From Candidatus Fermentibacterota bacterium (lineage in GTDB: Bacteria > Fermentibacterota > Fermentibacteria > Fermentibacterales > JCC-6): a stretch of DNA of 39,481 nt. The notes beneath the pieces were generated by a model. That model had not been told where the DNA came from. It saw only the letters and a program-made list of their open reading frames with translations, and did no database searches. The translations under genes and the position numbers were made by a program. The DNA lies in contig JAUVIR010000031.1 of NCBI GenBank assembly GCA_030592645.1, forward strand, positions 1-39,481, written 5' to 3'. Position 1 is the stretch's first letter. Every line of letters starts with the position of its first letter. Below, piece after piece: positions 16,238 to 25,800 of this stretch.

Positions 16238-18433
16238 CTACCGCAGGACAGTCAGGGTCCTGATCGAACTCAGTCCCTCCCCACTGAACTTCACAAAGTA
16301 GAGACCGGTTGACAGTGTTGCGGTTTCCAGGTTCAGATTGTGGCTGCCGGCCTCCAGAAGCTCATTGCATAGAGTTTTAACAATTCTTCCATGTATATCG
16401 TAAAGAACAACTTCAGTGATTCCCGGTGCAGTGGTGGCAAAACTCAAAGAAGTCTGATCTGCACAGGGGTTTGGATAAATAGCTGCCTGAAGGGCAGGTA
16501 CAGCACTTCCACTGATGCCTGTTCCGTTATGCTCCCACAGAGTGAACTCAGCCTCAGCAAAAGTTAGAAGACCCTGATGTCTGTCGCCACTGAATACTGG
16601 ATACCAGTCATCGGTGTGCGGGGCATAGAACCAGGCCTCTCCCGTACTCTGTCCCTGTATCAGTTCGTAGCAGTCAAAAGCATCCCCTGCCTGGTAAAGG
16701 TCCCAGTTGGCGGAATCGACTATGAAGAAGTCAGCTGTGCCGTTATCAAGCGGCTGCGCGTACTCGGATCTGGGGGCGGCATAGTTGTCTCTTCCATTCA
16801 TAAGATCCGCGGGAAGATCGTAGTTCACCTGAATAAGGTATTTCGTCCAGGATCCCTCGCTGACCTCGGTCAAGTCGAGTTCAGGCATGGGATCGGGAGG
16901 GCTCCAGTCGAAATAGTAGCTCTGATCGGGAATACTGTTTACTATAACCTCTTCGTATCCGCCGGTTCCAAAGATACCGAGTGCTGTTACAATTCTCAGG
17001 TAATAATTCTGATTGTCCCCAAGATCGAAAGTGATCTGACCGTTGCGGTCAGTCTCGCCAAAGGTTCCCAGGTAAAGGGTGCTGGTCTGCCAGCCCTCAC
17101 TTGCGACCAATACAATGGCGTTATCGACAGGAACACCCGAGGAATCCGTTACAGTTACCGTAAATGTACACGTTTGAGAATAGAACGCAGCGTCGTCCCA
17201 GGTGTAACCGTCGTTTCTCCAGGTCCAGATGCAGCTGCAGTCCTTTGAACCTCCATGATCCTTGTCATAAGCGCAATTAGGGTTGTTGATCGTGTCTACG
17301 TACCACCCGCGCCATTCCCCATCCCACCAGATCTCACACCAGACATGATCCTCGTTGATATCCATGGTGCATGCTGTAGGAATAAGCGCAACTCTCGCAG
17401 AGGCACAGAGCAGATCCTGCGTCTCGCCGCAGTTCCCGTTGTGCTCATGAGCAATGATGTTGGGCTGTATGGGTCTGTTGCCTGTGGCTCCGTCCGGTAT
17501 TGTGGCACGGGTCCATTTACTGATGATTTCAACAGCCTGCAGAGTGTCCGTGAAAATCGGAGTTGTAGACCATCCCCAGCTCCTCATCTGCTCGTCCCAG
17601 AAGACCAGTATATTTTCGTTCAGTACTTCATTGAGAACCGGATAACCAGGATCATCCATGTCCCAGAGGTACTGCCTCCAGAGTTCATTGTAAACGCTTG
17701 CATCATTCAGAGGGCGTTCGTCAGACACTTTCGGCATTACAACAAAGTGATAGTAGATCTCCTTTGGAATCTCGACCCAGATCGTGTCCGTGTTTACAAC
17801 GGTATTGTATTCGGTAGTGCTGTAGTAATCCGTGCCTCCATAATCGTTCACGTTCACATAGCTCAGATGAGGGTCTGTTTCATAAATGCCCAGGGCATTG
17901 TCCACAAGAAGAGTCTCGTCGAAATATGTACTTGCGAGAATTGTCCAGGAAAGATTCGCAACCGTAAAAGCGAGCTCGTCATAGTACTGCTGTCCCTGAT
18001 GAGCAAGAAGCAGAGTGCCATACCTGTCCTGATTGGACTCGGAGAGTATGGAGTATTTCCAGATAAGGTGTCCCTGCAGCCACTCTGGAGCCAGATCAAC
18101 AGACTGCTGCGCCGCGGAGGTCAGGACTATCTCATCGTTCACCTCAATGGCTTCGGATGAGAGAGAAATTATTGCAGGGCAAATACCATCCATGTCCGGT
18201 ACGATGAATCTGCACGAAAGGGTCTCAACCACTTCGTACTCTACCGGCGGGTCAAGAACAGTCAGTGGTTCAGGAGTTTGAAGCTTCCATGTGAACCATG
18301 ATGGAATGGATGTAACAAGATGAACAGAACTGCCGGTAACCTTAACAGGATCTCCCATGTCACCTGTCATCCCTGGAAGATCACCATTGGCAAGAGCTAT
18401 TGAGCAAATCGAAATCAGTGCAATGTATTTCAT
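16238..18433 (-). CDS. secreted transglutaminase-like protein with C-terminal sorting tail
   Basis: A 731-residue exported protein: signal peptide (first 15 or so residues), an N-terminal beta-rich region, a transglutaminase-like core, a carboxypeptidase-regulatory-like beta domain (about 440-510; VTVTDSSGVPVDNAIV) and a sorting tail. The core shows the triad Cys335 (NCGETQ), His363 (EDHVWCEIW) and Asp380 (YVDTINN), the arrangement used by peptidases and transglutaminases of this superfamily; a CxYDKDHGGSKDCSC insert follows. The tail (from about 652) has YPNP, GRIVK, STGLYF and ends TLTVLR, like type IX secretion substrates. The ATG has CAGGAGGAT upstream. Bond cleaved or formed is unknown; a cell-surface role is likely. 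Confidence 0.85.
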   Translation of the reverse strand: MKYIALISICSIALANGDLPGMTGDMGDPVKVTGSSVHLVTSIPSWFTWKLQTPEPLTVLDPPVEYEVVETLSCRFIVPDMDGICPAIISLSSEAIEVNDEIVLTSAAQQSVDLAPEWLQGHLIWKYSILSESNQDRYGTLLLAHQGQQYYDELAFTVANLSWTILASTYFDETLLVDNALGIYETDPHLSYVNVNDYGGTDYYSTTEYNTVVNTDTIWVEIPKEIYYHFVVMPKVSDERPLNDASVYNELWRQYLWDMDDPGYPVLNEVLNENILVFWDEQMRSWGWSTTPIFTDTLQAVEIISKWTRATIPDGATGNRPIQPNIIAHEHNGNCGETQDLLCASARVALIPTACTMDINEDHVWCEIWWDGEWRGWYVDTINNPNCAYDKDHGGSKDCSCIWTWRNDGYTWDDAAFYSQTCTFTVTVTDSSGVPVDNAIVLVASEGWQTSTLYLGTFGETDRNGQITFDLGDNQNYYLRIVTALGIFGTGGYEEVIVNSIPDQSYYFDWSPPDPMPELDLTEVSEGSWTKYLIQVNYDLPADLMNGRDNYAAPRSEYAQPLDNGTADFFIVDSANWDLYQAGDAFDCYELIQGQSTGEAWFYAPHTDDWYPVFSGDRHQGLLTFAEAEFTLWEHNGTGISGSAVPALQAAIYPNPCADQTSLSFATTAPGITEVVLYDIHGRIVKTLCNELLEAGSHNLNLETATLSTGLYFVKFSGEGLSSIRTLTVLR

Positions 18434-18474
18434 ATAATCATCCTCCTGAAATAGATCAAATTAAGCGACATCAA

Positions 18475-18503
18475 AAGATATGCTTCGCTAAGCGTAAGGT
18501 AAA
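18475..18503 (-). promoter_or_regulatory. candidate promoter of the transglutaminase-like gene
   Basis: Reading the minus strand, TTTACC (18503-18498) is followed after 17 nt by TATCTT (18480-18475). The start codon is 42 nt beyond the -10 box. This gives the 731-residue gene its own promoter in the 154-nt gap after the anchor-J-like gene, although readthrough is also possible because no terminator hairpin with a T run is visible there. Confidence 0.45.
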
Positions 18504-18587
18504 CCCGACTATGAAACCTAAGAGTTAAATCCAGGGGAACAATTTTTTGAATCGGCGGCTTCATGATCCTGCGGCTGAAATACTGAG

Positions 18588-19166
18588 CTATATCCCGGCT
18601 TTAATCTCACCCCAGGTACTGTTATCCAGAGTTGCCAGACTGTACTCCAGTACAATATCATCGATATACCAGTAGTGAGCATCAGATGCAACGATATGAA
18701 ACGCGAACTGGACTGTTTTGCCTGACCATGAAGCATCCAGAGTTTCTGTCTGCTCGTACCATTCAAACCCCGTATATACACCGGCTTCACCTTCATTCCA
18801 GAGTACGATCCAGTCACCGCTGCTGATATCTCTAACTTCGATAAAGACATCTCCATTATTCACTGCTACGAAGTACTGGTAACTTCCACTCCACCACCAT
18901 TTAAAAATGAATTCCCCCGCTGCTGGCAAGGAAAACGATGGCGTAACAGCTCGTGTATCATGCGGCCAGGGGGAAAACCAGACGTACTGCAGGCTGAAAT
19001 CCCCGGTATGAGCCTGGAATTCATTGTCATAGAGGACCCAGTTAGCGGTACCCGTTATGGTCCAGTCACTTATGTCTCCATCCTCAAAATCTTCCATCCA
19101 GATAGTTTCAGCAAATGATAGTGAGGAGCATGCAACCATAAAAATCAACAGATATTGTCTTAGCAT
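18588..19166 (-). CDS. small secreted protein with a jelly-roll (choice-of-anchor J/MAM-like) domain
   Basis: A 192-residue exported protein. A signal peptide (MLRQYLLIFMVACSSLSFA) precedes one domain: WMEDFEDGDISDWTI at the start, a TGDFSLQY strand, many Trp and Tyr, and the closing strand HYWYIDDIVLEY. This is the pattern of choice-of-anchor J or MAM-like lectin folds, which bind glycans or proteins. Unlike its neighbours it has no PNP/GR/YF sorting tail and ends soon after the domain (STWGEIKAGI), so it may be soluble, use another signal, or be shortened. GAGGAGG, inside the last codons of the TPR gene, is its ribosome binding site and the start overlaps that gene by 7 nt, so the two are translationally linked. 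Confidence 0.75.
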   Translation of the reverse strand: MLRQYLLIFMVACSSLSFAETIWMEDFEDGDISDWTITGTANWVLYDNEFQAHTGDFSLQYVWFSPWPHDTRAVTPSFSLPAAGEFIFKWWWSGSYQYFVAVNNGDVFIEVRDISSGDWIVLWNEGEAGVYTGFEWYEQTETLDASWSGKTVQFAFHIVASDAHYWYIDDIVLEYSLATLDNSTWGEIKAGI

Positions 19167-20527
19167 GTTCTTTCCTCCTCAATAGTCGTGTTCGGGGATT
19201 CAGAATAATCAGGATAAAGCATCATCATGCATTCAGGGCACAGTCCGTGGCTGAACTGGGCTTCCGAATGATCTGTAATGTAGGATTCAATCCGTTTCCA
19301 ATATCCCTGGTCATCACGGATTTTTTTGCATGACGCGCAGATCGGAAGTAATCCACTGAGGTGTTTCACTTCAGCAAGAGCGTGTTTCAATTCCTCATTC
19401 GCTTTCGCGAGTTCAATATTCCTGAGTCTGTATATCTCCGCTTCCCGTTCCTTCTTATCGGATTCGTACTTCACCCGCAGTTCATTGATCTTCCGACTGC
19501 TCTCTTCGGTGAATATCTCATCATCCAGTGTTTTGTACTTCTTATGAAATTCGAGTGCTTCCTTAAAATAACCTATTATTTCACAAACCTCAGAATAGGA
19601 TTGACAGACTCTTTTCTTTATTACGGGGGAATCTATACCGTCTGTGTACGCAAGTCCTTTTCTGGCATATTCGTAAGCTTCCTGATACTTACCCGTGCTC
19701 GCATAGCTCAGGCTTATGGAAAGCAGCGTCTGGGAAGCATCGTTATTGTCACTTTTTTCCATCTCGATCTCAAGCGCCCTGAAGAAACAGTCAAGCGCTT
19801 TTTCGTGATTATTCATATCATGATGGATCATGCCGATATTGGTGAGAACTCGAGCGATTTTCCACCTTTCACCAAGAGTCTCCCTGATTTTCAGAGCTCT
19901 CTGGTAATATGCCAGCGCTTTCTCCGGCTCGTCTGTCCGACGGAAAATGCTTCCTGCGTTGTTGAGAGAATTGGCGAGATTAGTGAAGCAGCCGTGTTCC
20001 TCGGATATTTCTATAGCTCTGCCGTAGTAGCTAAGAGCACTGCTCTTATCATTCAAGTCGCTGTAGATAATACCTATGTTATTCAGTAATGATGATACTT
20101 TCAGAATTTCCTTCGATTCTTCGAATATCTTTAGAGCCTTCAGGAAGTACTCAAGAGCCTGATCAATATTCGACAGCTTATAGTAAATTATGCCGATTCG
20201 GTTGTATGTGTCGGATTTGCTTATTTCATCCCTGGTTATATCGGTTACTTCGAGATTTCTGAAACCGTATTGGAGAGCTGTTTTATACTCTCCGATACAC
20301 TGATAGGCCCAGCAGAGCTCATTCAGTATTACTGATTCCAGGCCTTTATCCTCGATATTTTCAAGCAGTTCCAAGCCCTGCGTCGCAAATTCAATGGCTT
20401 TCGTACGATCTGTTTCCCTGTATGCGATAGATAGATCCGCGAGAATCCTTATCCTTTCGAGACCGTTTGTTCTCTGAAGCCTTTTTCTCAGTGTTTCCAG
20501 ACGCTGATTATCTGTTAAATCGGTCAT
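19160..20527 (-). CDS. TPR protein with coiled coil and paired CxxC C-terminal module
   Basis: A 455-residue cytoplasmic protein. TPR units of about 40 residues run from near 20 to near 340 (for example IGIIYYKLSNIDQALEYFLKAL, cut here to its core IGIIYYKLSN). A charged coiled coil follows (about 345-390). The end holds a recurrent signalling module, ICASCKKIRDD-GYW-IE-YI and HGLCPEC, with Cys397/Cys400 and Cys430/Cys433, a likely zinc site. The same module closes many PAS and receiver proteins, so this is probably a regulator or scaffold of a signalling pathway. No enzyme domain is present. It shares its TPR style with the hybrid kinase at 10474. The gene has its own promoter (20594-20565) and overlaps the following secreted-protein gene. 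Confidence 0.82.
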   Translation of the reverse strand: MTDLTDNQRLETLRKRLQRTNGLERIRILADLSIAYRETDRTKAIEFATQGLELLENIEDKGLESVILNELCWAYQCIGEYKTALQYGFRNLEVTDITRDEISKSDTYNRIGIIYYKLSNIDQALEYFLKALKIFEESKEILKVSSLLNNIGIIYSDLNDKSSALSYYGRAIEISEEHGCFTNLANSLNNAGSIFRRTDEPEKALAYYQRALKIRETLGERWKIARVLTNIGMIHHDMNNHEKALDCFFRALEIEMEKSDNNDASQTLLSISLSYASTGKYQEAYEYARKGLAYTDGIDSPVIKKRVCQSYSEVCEIIGYFKEALEFHKKYKTLDDEIFTEESSRKINELRVKYESDKKEREAEIYRLRNIELAKANEELKHALAEVKHLSGLLPICASCKKIRDDQGYWKRIESYITDHSEAQFSHGLCPECMMMLYPDYSESPNTTIEEERTC

Positions 20528-20564
20528 ATATACCTTCCATACCTTTTGCCGATTACCTGAACTG

Positions 20565-20594
20565 ACAATACTGAGAGGAATCCTGTTCTGTCAA
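20565..20594 (-). promoter_or_regulatory. sigma70-type promoter of the TPR gene
   Basis: On the minus strand TTGACA (20594-20589) is followed after 18 nt by TATTGT (20570-20565). The predicted start of transcription near 20558 leaves a leader of about 30 nt, which holds GGAAGG before the ATG at 20527. Confidence 0.6.
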
Positions 20595-20626
20595 TGACAA
20601 TAAGAACTAATTAATACGATGTATTG

Positions 20627-21943
20627 CTACTGCCGCAGGATGACTATCCTTCTGGATAGAATATTGGATTTATCGTTGAACACCACTGCAAAATATACCC
20701 CGGTATCGCAGGCATCCGCAGCCCACAGAAAAACGCCTGAATTCTGATGCAGCGATGGAACCATCTGTATCAGTCTGCCCGAAATATCGAAGATCCCGAC
20801 TTCGGATACTCCGGAAAAACCAGAGATTTCAATTCTGACCGAAGCCCCGGCAGGATTAGGAAAAATGTGCATAGCCTGCTCCGGGGCAGGTGAAATGCCC
20901 TCCTCAATGCCAGTCGGTACGTTCGCGAATCTTACAGCATCTGCCACGATCACAGGCCCTGGAGTACAGCCTTCGCTTGAGATCTCAACCCAGCCGAAAG
21001 TTCCCTCATGGAAATCGAAGGAACCAAGTGAATACCACTCCTCACCACCGGCGCTCTGATCCACCAGGAATTCACTTTCCCCATTATGGTGGTGCACGAT
21101 GTATTTCACATCAGTCGCTCTGTTCAAGCCCGATACCCACCACAGAGACACATCGTACAAGCCGGAAACAGGTATGTACGGATTCCATCTTGCCGTATGG
21201 ACTGCTTCCGATACATTTATCCAGGCGTAATCCGGACCGAATGGAACTCCGTAGTAACCGCAATCCCATCTGTTCGGACCTTCCGCTGTGAACGAAGGGT
21301 AAGAATTGTCAACTGTCCTGCTGAGATACTGCGGTGTAACCGGCAGCAGCAGATTCTCACAAACTCCTGCGCAGTATGCCCATCCCTCGATCCCGGGATG
21401 GTCCTGCCATTGAACTGCAAATCTCAAGGATTCATCCCATTGCGTGATGTAGTCAAGGAACGAAGCTTCCCCGAGGATCGATGGCATTTCGGTGTATTTA
21501 ATGACATAGAAACCTGCTGTTTTAACACCACGATCGGTGTAACCGAATGCTTCAACAATGTAAGGGTGAGTTATGTCCCGAAAGGCGAAGGATTCTGGAG
21601 AACCATCGGTATCGCAGTACGTTTCGGTTCCCTGAACCGATCCGTTAAAAGCGTTGTGATGAATGGATATGAATCTGTCATAGCCGCCCGCGTTGGCGTA
21701 CTCGACCCTGTCGACAAGCGAAACGTACCGGTCAGTTCGCCTTGTCATGGAGACAGATTCGCACTCAGGCAGCTGTTCGAGGTACGATCTGACAAGGTAT
21801 GCAACATCGAGGTTCGCTTCCTTCTCGGTGTAGTAAATACCGATTGCACCAGCGTCCGAGCCTCCATGTCCGGGGTCCAGGCAGACTGTCCAGGCGAGTA
21901 TCACCCCTGCTGCAAGTGGTAATGGAATCAGGAGCCGCATCAT
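20627..21943 (-). CDS. secreted N-acetylmuramoyl-L-alanine amidase (Amidase_3) with sorting tail
   Basis: A 438-residue exported amidase that cuts the bond between N-acetylmuramic acid and the peptide stem. After the signal peptide (about 1-17) the Amidase_3 domain (18-190) shows zinc ligands His26 (DPGHGG), Glu42 (KEANLD) and a His of SIHHN (95/96), and the catalytic Glu159 (LGEASF). A beta-rich golvesin-like ligand-binding domain (about 205-340; YDVSLWWVSG, VIVADAVRFAN) follows. The tail (from about 355) has FPNP, GRLIQ, DTGVYF and a basic end ILRQ, as in the other sorted proteins here. The sorting tail suggests a surface location and targets outside the cell or in the envelope. It starts within the ATGA overlap of the upstream gene. 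Confidence 0.9.
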   Translation of the reverse strand: MMRLLIPLPLAAGVILAWTVCLDPGHGGSDAGAIGIYYTEKEANLDVAYLVRSYLEQLPECESVSMTRRTDRYVSLVDRVEYANAGGYDRFISIHHNAFNGSVQGTETYCDTDGSPESFAFRDITHPYIVEAFGYTDRGVKTAGFYVIKYTEMPSILGEASFLDYITQWDESLRFAVQWQDHPGIEGWAYCAGVCENLLLPVTPQYLSRTVDNSYPSFTAEGPNRWDCGYYGVPFGPDYAWINVSEAVHTARWNPYIPVSGLYDVSLWWVSGLNRATDVKYIVHHHNGESEFLVDQSAGGEEWYSLGSFDFHEGTFGWVEISSEGCTPGPVIVADAVRFANVPTGIEEGISPAPEQAMHIFPNPAGASVRIEISGFSGVSEVGIFDISGRLIQMVPSLHQNSGVFLWAADACDTGVYFAVVFNDKSNILSRRIVILRQ

Positions 21944-22842
21944 CGGGCAGGAACGGAAATGAGAGCGCCGGTGACTGCATCAATCGCAAAAACATCACCG
22001 CAGGACGCTATCGGGTGAATCTCGTGAATTCCGGGGGAAAAAGTGATCTGCTGATTTACTCCTTCTGGGGTAATGCTCCATATCTCACCGGCAGTAACCG
22101 TATGTCCGTCATCGGAAGTTACGCAATACAGTATCGTTTCAGCCTCATTCCACCAGAAGGGCATAGAGCCCTCCGCAAGAGATGTACATGTTCCCCCGCC
22201 TAGGGAGATCATCACGATTTCGCCCTCCAGAGTGGGGGATACGATTACCACGGTTCCCTCGCAGGACACGAATACGGGAGAATAGAACCTGTAATCTGAG
22301 GAGAGAATCGAGGATATCCCGTCAGAAGTATTCAGAATACAGATTCGATCATCGCGGTCGCAGAATGCGACCAGATTGCCGGAAGGATCAACAGATATGG
22401 TATGAGATTCAAGCTCTATTCCGGTTGACACGCTGTTTTTATGAAGGAATCCGTCAGCAGTGAACCATAGGTTTCCCGAAGCGTCAAACACTGTCCTTCC
22501 AGCATTTTCAAAGGGACCATGGAATTCAAGGAGGGAATCGGGAGAGAAAAGAACAATGTAGTCCAATCCCCTGCGATTTATACAAACTGCAGCTGAATCT
22601 CCATAGGAGGAGGGAGCGGAACAGTATGTGGATTCATCCCACTTCCATGGAATGTATCTCGCGGCACTTCCCCGCTCGAGGTACAGAATGGTTCCATAGC
22701 CCCGGGGAATTGCAATTATGCCACTGTCTAATGGCATTATAAGGGCGAGACCTGGGCCGTCGTACTGGAATTCCCGGAGCTCAGAATCCGTAGAAGGAAG
22801 CGACAGGAGAATAAGAATTGAAAGTGCTGTAAGGACATTCAT
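21940..22842 (-). CDS. exported propeller-like protein of unknown role
   Basis: A 300-residue protein with a signal peptide (MNVLTALSILILLSLPSTDS). The rest is beta-rich with repeat-like turns (FDASGNLWFTADG, VDPSGNLVAFCDRDD, ILNTSDG, GEIWSITPEG), resembling WD40/TolB-like propellers, and it ends at SVPAR without a sorting tail. I do not recognise a specific family. GAGGAGGGA precedes the ATG. The last codons overlap the amidase gene by four bases, and the C25 peptidase gene ends 44 nt upstream, so all three are probably one transcript. It may be a partner of the amidase or peptidase at the surface, but this rests on position only. Confidence 0.6.
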   Translation of the reverse strand: MNVLTALSILILLSLPSTDSELREFQYDGPGLALIMPLDSGIIAIPRGYGTILYLERGSAARYIPWKWDESTYCSAPSSYGDSAAVCINRRGLDYIVLFSPDSLLEFHGPFENAGRTVFDASGNLWFTADGFLHKNSVSTGIELESHTISVDPSGNLVAFCDRDDRICILNTSDGISSILSSDYRFYSPVFVSCEGTVVIVSPTLEGEIVMISLGGGTCTSLAEGSMPFWWNEAETILYCVTSDDGHTVTAGEIWSITPEGVNQQITFSPGIHEIHPIASCGDVFAIDAVTGALISVPAR

Positions 22843-22886
22843 CGAATCGATCCCTCCTCGAAAATGTTCGGGAAATGCTGCTGTTC

Positions 22887-25800
22887 TCAGTGATCAAGAA
22901 GGATTACCTTTCTGGTAATATCCCCGGACCCCAGACCCTCAACGCACACTATATACATTCCAGCAGGCAGCCTTTGAGTCCCGTTCCCGTCGTCCAGAAG
23001 GATGCTGGTCCACCCCGAATCAAGTGATTCCGTTTCAAGATCCGTTACGAGCCTGCCATCGATGGAGTATACCTGGATCTTCAGGCCTGCAGGGAGAACT
23101 GAAGGGATGTTGACCGTTAGTTCCATTGATCCGGCCGGACTGGGAATCATTACCTCGGAAACACTTTCCATGCCAGCGATTCTCTCTATTGCCAGAACGT
23201 TGTTGATTTCGTCGATCTCACAGTATTCATTAAATGGATCTGCTATTACTGTGATGTTCCCGGTTTCATCGTTCATGTATCTCAGGGGGATCATAGCCAG
23301 ATGCGACCCTTCTGCGAGTTCGATTGTAACTGAACCTACGAACCGCTGAGCGCAGAAAGCGGCTATCTCAACTGTCCTGCAGGGGATCATCGGTGCAGCG
23401 GCTGAAGGAATGTTAGAACGGTTATTTCTGGTGATGTTCTCTCTTTCGGGAGGCTCTGATTCTATTGAAGCGGGAGCTGATCCTTCCTCCGGATAATCGT
23501 TGACCCCGGATATTTCAACTTCTGCGATCAAGTATAAACCTAATGTTCCGAACTCTCCGGGTGCGGATATGTATGGATTGCCTCCGATACAGATGTCCAG
23601 TCCGGCTGGAGGATAGGTAGTATTGTAGAAACCGTTGCGCAGGGGGTTATCCTGATACATATGCCAGCCGTCAGTGGTATAGATCCCGTCATTCCAGTCG
23701 AGAAGTATTGCGAATCCCGAGAAATCGATGTAGAGAATTTCAGGTGAACCATCCATGTCAAGATCACAGATAGCAGGAGCAGCAGATGCAATATCACGTG
23801 TCCAGAGCGGGAAACCTTCGGGCATAGATGAGCCGGCACCAGGATCATGTCCGCAGCAGAGTGAGGAGAAGCCCGAGAAAACAGACATTCCCCCCGAATG
23901 CCAGGATGCTGATAAGCCGACCACGGGTTGTGATTTTACTTCCGTTCCGCCCCCTGGGATAACCGGATTGAAAGGAACGGGAGAACTCTGAAACACTTCA
24001 GAACCATCATGCAGTTCCCAGCCAAAGACTATCCCTTCTTTATAGTACTGTCCCCCATTCAAGGTGTAAATCACTTCGAGATCCGAATCTCCATCAAGAT
24101 CTCCAATGGCCGGACCCGGCATGTTGCCGTAAAAATCCCCGCCATTCATCCAGCCGGTTGTCCATACGAAAGCCAGACCTGCAGGATCGCTCTGAAGGGT
24201 ATACACAAATACCTGTTTATACATACTGCACAACGCATCGGTCTTAGCCGAACCAGCCAGGTAGTAAGTGCCGTTTTCCTCGGCAGCCGCAAGGGTTCCA
24301 AACGCTCTCGCTGTCTCGCCTTCACTATCCAGTTCGGGCAGTTGATGCATGGATATCAATGCGGTACCGCCGCTTTCGAAATCGATGATTTTCAGTGCGG
24401 TTCCAACGCCTCCAGTGCCCCAGGTAGAGACAATCAGTTCCTCGAAGCCATCCTCATCGAAATCAACGGCTGCAGGAGCACTGTAGAAGCCGCCTTCCAG
24501 GGTAACAGGAAAGTCTGTGCTGTAATCTATCCAGTTGCCGGACAGGGAATCGTACCGCCATACGTAAAGGTGCGGGAGTTCTCCGAAGTGCCCCTTTGTT
24601 CTCAGTGCAATTTCCATGTACGTGCTGCTGTCCGCCTGAAAAAGAACAGGAGTTCCGGCAACAACAGGTGCTGCCGCATGTTCATTCACCCCGGTGGCAG
24701 CTATCTCGTTCACTGTCCATATTGCGCCGGACCTGTCGTACATCAGAACGGCTATCCGCTCCTGGTTTTCGACATCAATTTTCTTCTGGCATGTGACCAC
24801 TATCTCCAGGTTGCCGTCACAGTCTATATCACCGACGGCGCAGCCCAGAAATCTGTCGAAATCGTAGCCGGGAGGAGGGTTCAGTGTCTGATAACTCCCG
24901 TTCCTTTCAATTATGTATACCATACCGAATGAAGTAGCGACGATGATCTCACTGAAACCATCCTGATCTGTATCGGCAACTGCCGGGCCTCCTCCGGATG
25001 AGCCAGCCAGCTGAATCGGCCAGCCGTTAACTGTCGGGCAGGTCGTACTGAATAAACTTGTTGCCGGCTCGCTTTCCCTGCCTGCGTGATCTATCGCTGT
25101 AACCTCGATCAGATACTGCCTTCCCGGCAGCAGGTTTTCCAGTGTGATCTGCTGCACAGGAACCGGAAGAGGATAGGCACGGTGCCGTTGGGTACCGTCG
25201 TTGTAATAGATATAGAATCCTGCAGCGTCTATTTGTCCTTCATGCAGCCAGACCAGACTGATGTAATCCTGGCCTGCGTCATAAACACGCAGCTGGGTAG
25301 GAGGGTCGAGCTGCTGTTCTTCGAGTTCGGCCACCAGCTCAACATCAATATGACGTGCTACGAAATTGCCTCCATCACTGCTCACTAAAAGATCGAACGA
25401 ACAATCCCGATACTGTTCGGTCAACCAGGGTGAGTCTTCGTTCCGCGGAGTTACTGAAAGATGAATCTCTCCTCTCAATGCCGCTACACTGTTGGATTCA
25501 ATACCCGGGTAAGTAAGGTCACTGGCCAGATAGGGTTCAAATGGAAAAATGTTTTCAACAGCAATTTCCAGGTTGTCTCCCTCTCCAAGACCGCAATTTG
25601 CCAGAAACATATCGCTCAGTGTTATCACTGCTGTGATTCCACTTGAGTTGTCGGTCTCCGGATCAAGTACTGTAAGTACGTATCCATCAGAATAGATAGT
25701 AAGGAACAGGGATGACTCCCACTGGCAGATGCTGCCTGAAGGATCAATGTAAGAGAAGAGTACATTGAACTGGGCAATTGAATAACTTTCTACATCCGTA

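Noticed and set aside
17255-18160. 301-codon plus-strand open frame opposite the transglutaminase-like gene
   Set aside because: Long but antisense to a gene with a clear catalytic triad, signal peptide and sorting tail; its own translation lacks any recognisable motif.
24009-24932. 307-codon plus-strand open frame opposite the C25 peptidase
   Set aside because: It is antisense to the FG-GAP repeats and arises from codon bias there; no start signals or domain.
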